Positions 5,366 through 5,426 of a stretch of DNA of 5,426 nt are shown in pieces. How positions within the stretch are numbered: the stretch's first letter is position 1; every line of letters starts with the position of its first letter. The DNA is from Desulfitobacterium sp. (GTDB lineage: Bacteria; Bacillota; Desulfitobacteriia; Desulfitobacteriales; Desulfitobacteriaceae): NCBI GenBank assembly GCA_012799495.1, contig JAAZLD010000001.1:1-5426 (forward strand), written 5' to 3'. The translations under genes and the position numbers were made by a program. Under the pieces are notes generated by a model, which saw only the letters and a list, made by a program, of their open reading frames with translations, did not search any database and was not told where the DNA came from.

Positions 5366-5372
5366 CCCCCTT
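5366..5372 (-). promoter_or_regulatory. Ribosome binding site that decides the activator start
   Basis: AAGGGGG on the minus strand, seven bases before the GTG at 5358. It favours that start over the upstream TTG at 5406, which has no purine-rich site. The remaining bases to 5426 show no convincing promoter. Confidence 0.6.
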
Positions 5373-5426
5373 TATAATCGTTTTTTCTTTCAAATACAAT
5401 TTCCAAATGAGAATGCTATCACTATC

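Noticed and set aside
5366..5400. TTGTAT and TATAAA 17 bases apart upstream of the activator
   Set aside because: A start from this pair would fall on the ribosome site itself, leaving no usable leader; probably chance in A+T-rich DNA.
5359..5406. An N-terminal extension of the activator from the TTG at 5406
   Set aside because: No ribosome site precedes the TTG, while AAGGGGG fits the GTG at 5358; the extension adds no domain. It remains possible.
1..5426. Search for CRISPR arrays, insertion sequences, tRNA or rRNA genes and tandem repeats
   Set aside because: No repeated units, transposase motifs, terminal repeats or tRNA/rRNA-like segments were seen on either strand.

Overview
The window looks like a piece of a low-GC, anaerobic, Gram-positive chromosome, most likely a Clostridia/Peptococcaceae-type organism. 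This is inferred from the A+T-rich intergenic DNA, strong AGGAGG-type ribosome sites, a molybdopterin oxidoreductase resembling the acetylene hydratase branch, and an AcoR-type sigma-54 activator. The species cannot be fixed from the sequence alone. Every supported gene lies on the minus strand, so transcription runs from high to low coordinates.

Layout in transcription order: (1) 5358-3748, a complete sigma-54 enhancer-binding activator (GAF, AAA+, Fis-type HTH), ended by a strong hairpin terminator at 3703-3660. (2) 3658-3421, a regulatory region with a candidate upstream palindrome, a near-consensus -24/-12 sigma-54 promoter (3581-3566) and a leader RNA closed by a 14-nt inverted repeat (arms 3550-3537 and 3473-3460, 13 of 14 paired). 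(3) 3420-1183, one molybdopterin/tungstopterin oxidoreductase reading frame of 745 codons plus stop, interrupted by a single in-frame TGA at 2250-2248. (4) 1186-947, a 79-residue protein overlapping it by 4 bp, whose cysteine spacing resembles the oxidoreductase's own [4Fe-4S] motif. (5) 823-698, a 41-residue zinc-ribbon protein with a perfect ribosome site, followed by a terminator at 635-602. (6) 418 to the window edge, the N-terminal part of a LysR-family regulator.

Inferred working model: the activator senses a small molecule through its GAF domain and drives sigma-54 transcription of the oxidoreductase operon. The leader RNA may add post-transcriptional control. The oxidoreductase would be cytoplasmic (no Tat signal), with the small Cys-rich protein as a possible partner. 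The substrate is unknown.

The main puzzle is the in-frame TGA. The frame is coding on both sides and the C-terminal half has no ribosome site of its own. The predicted metal-ligand Cys is intact elsewhere, and a small GGUC-loop hairpin lies just after the TGA. This fits either UGA recoding (selenocysteine) or a fresh nonsense mutation or base error; the sequence alone does not decide.
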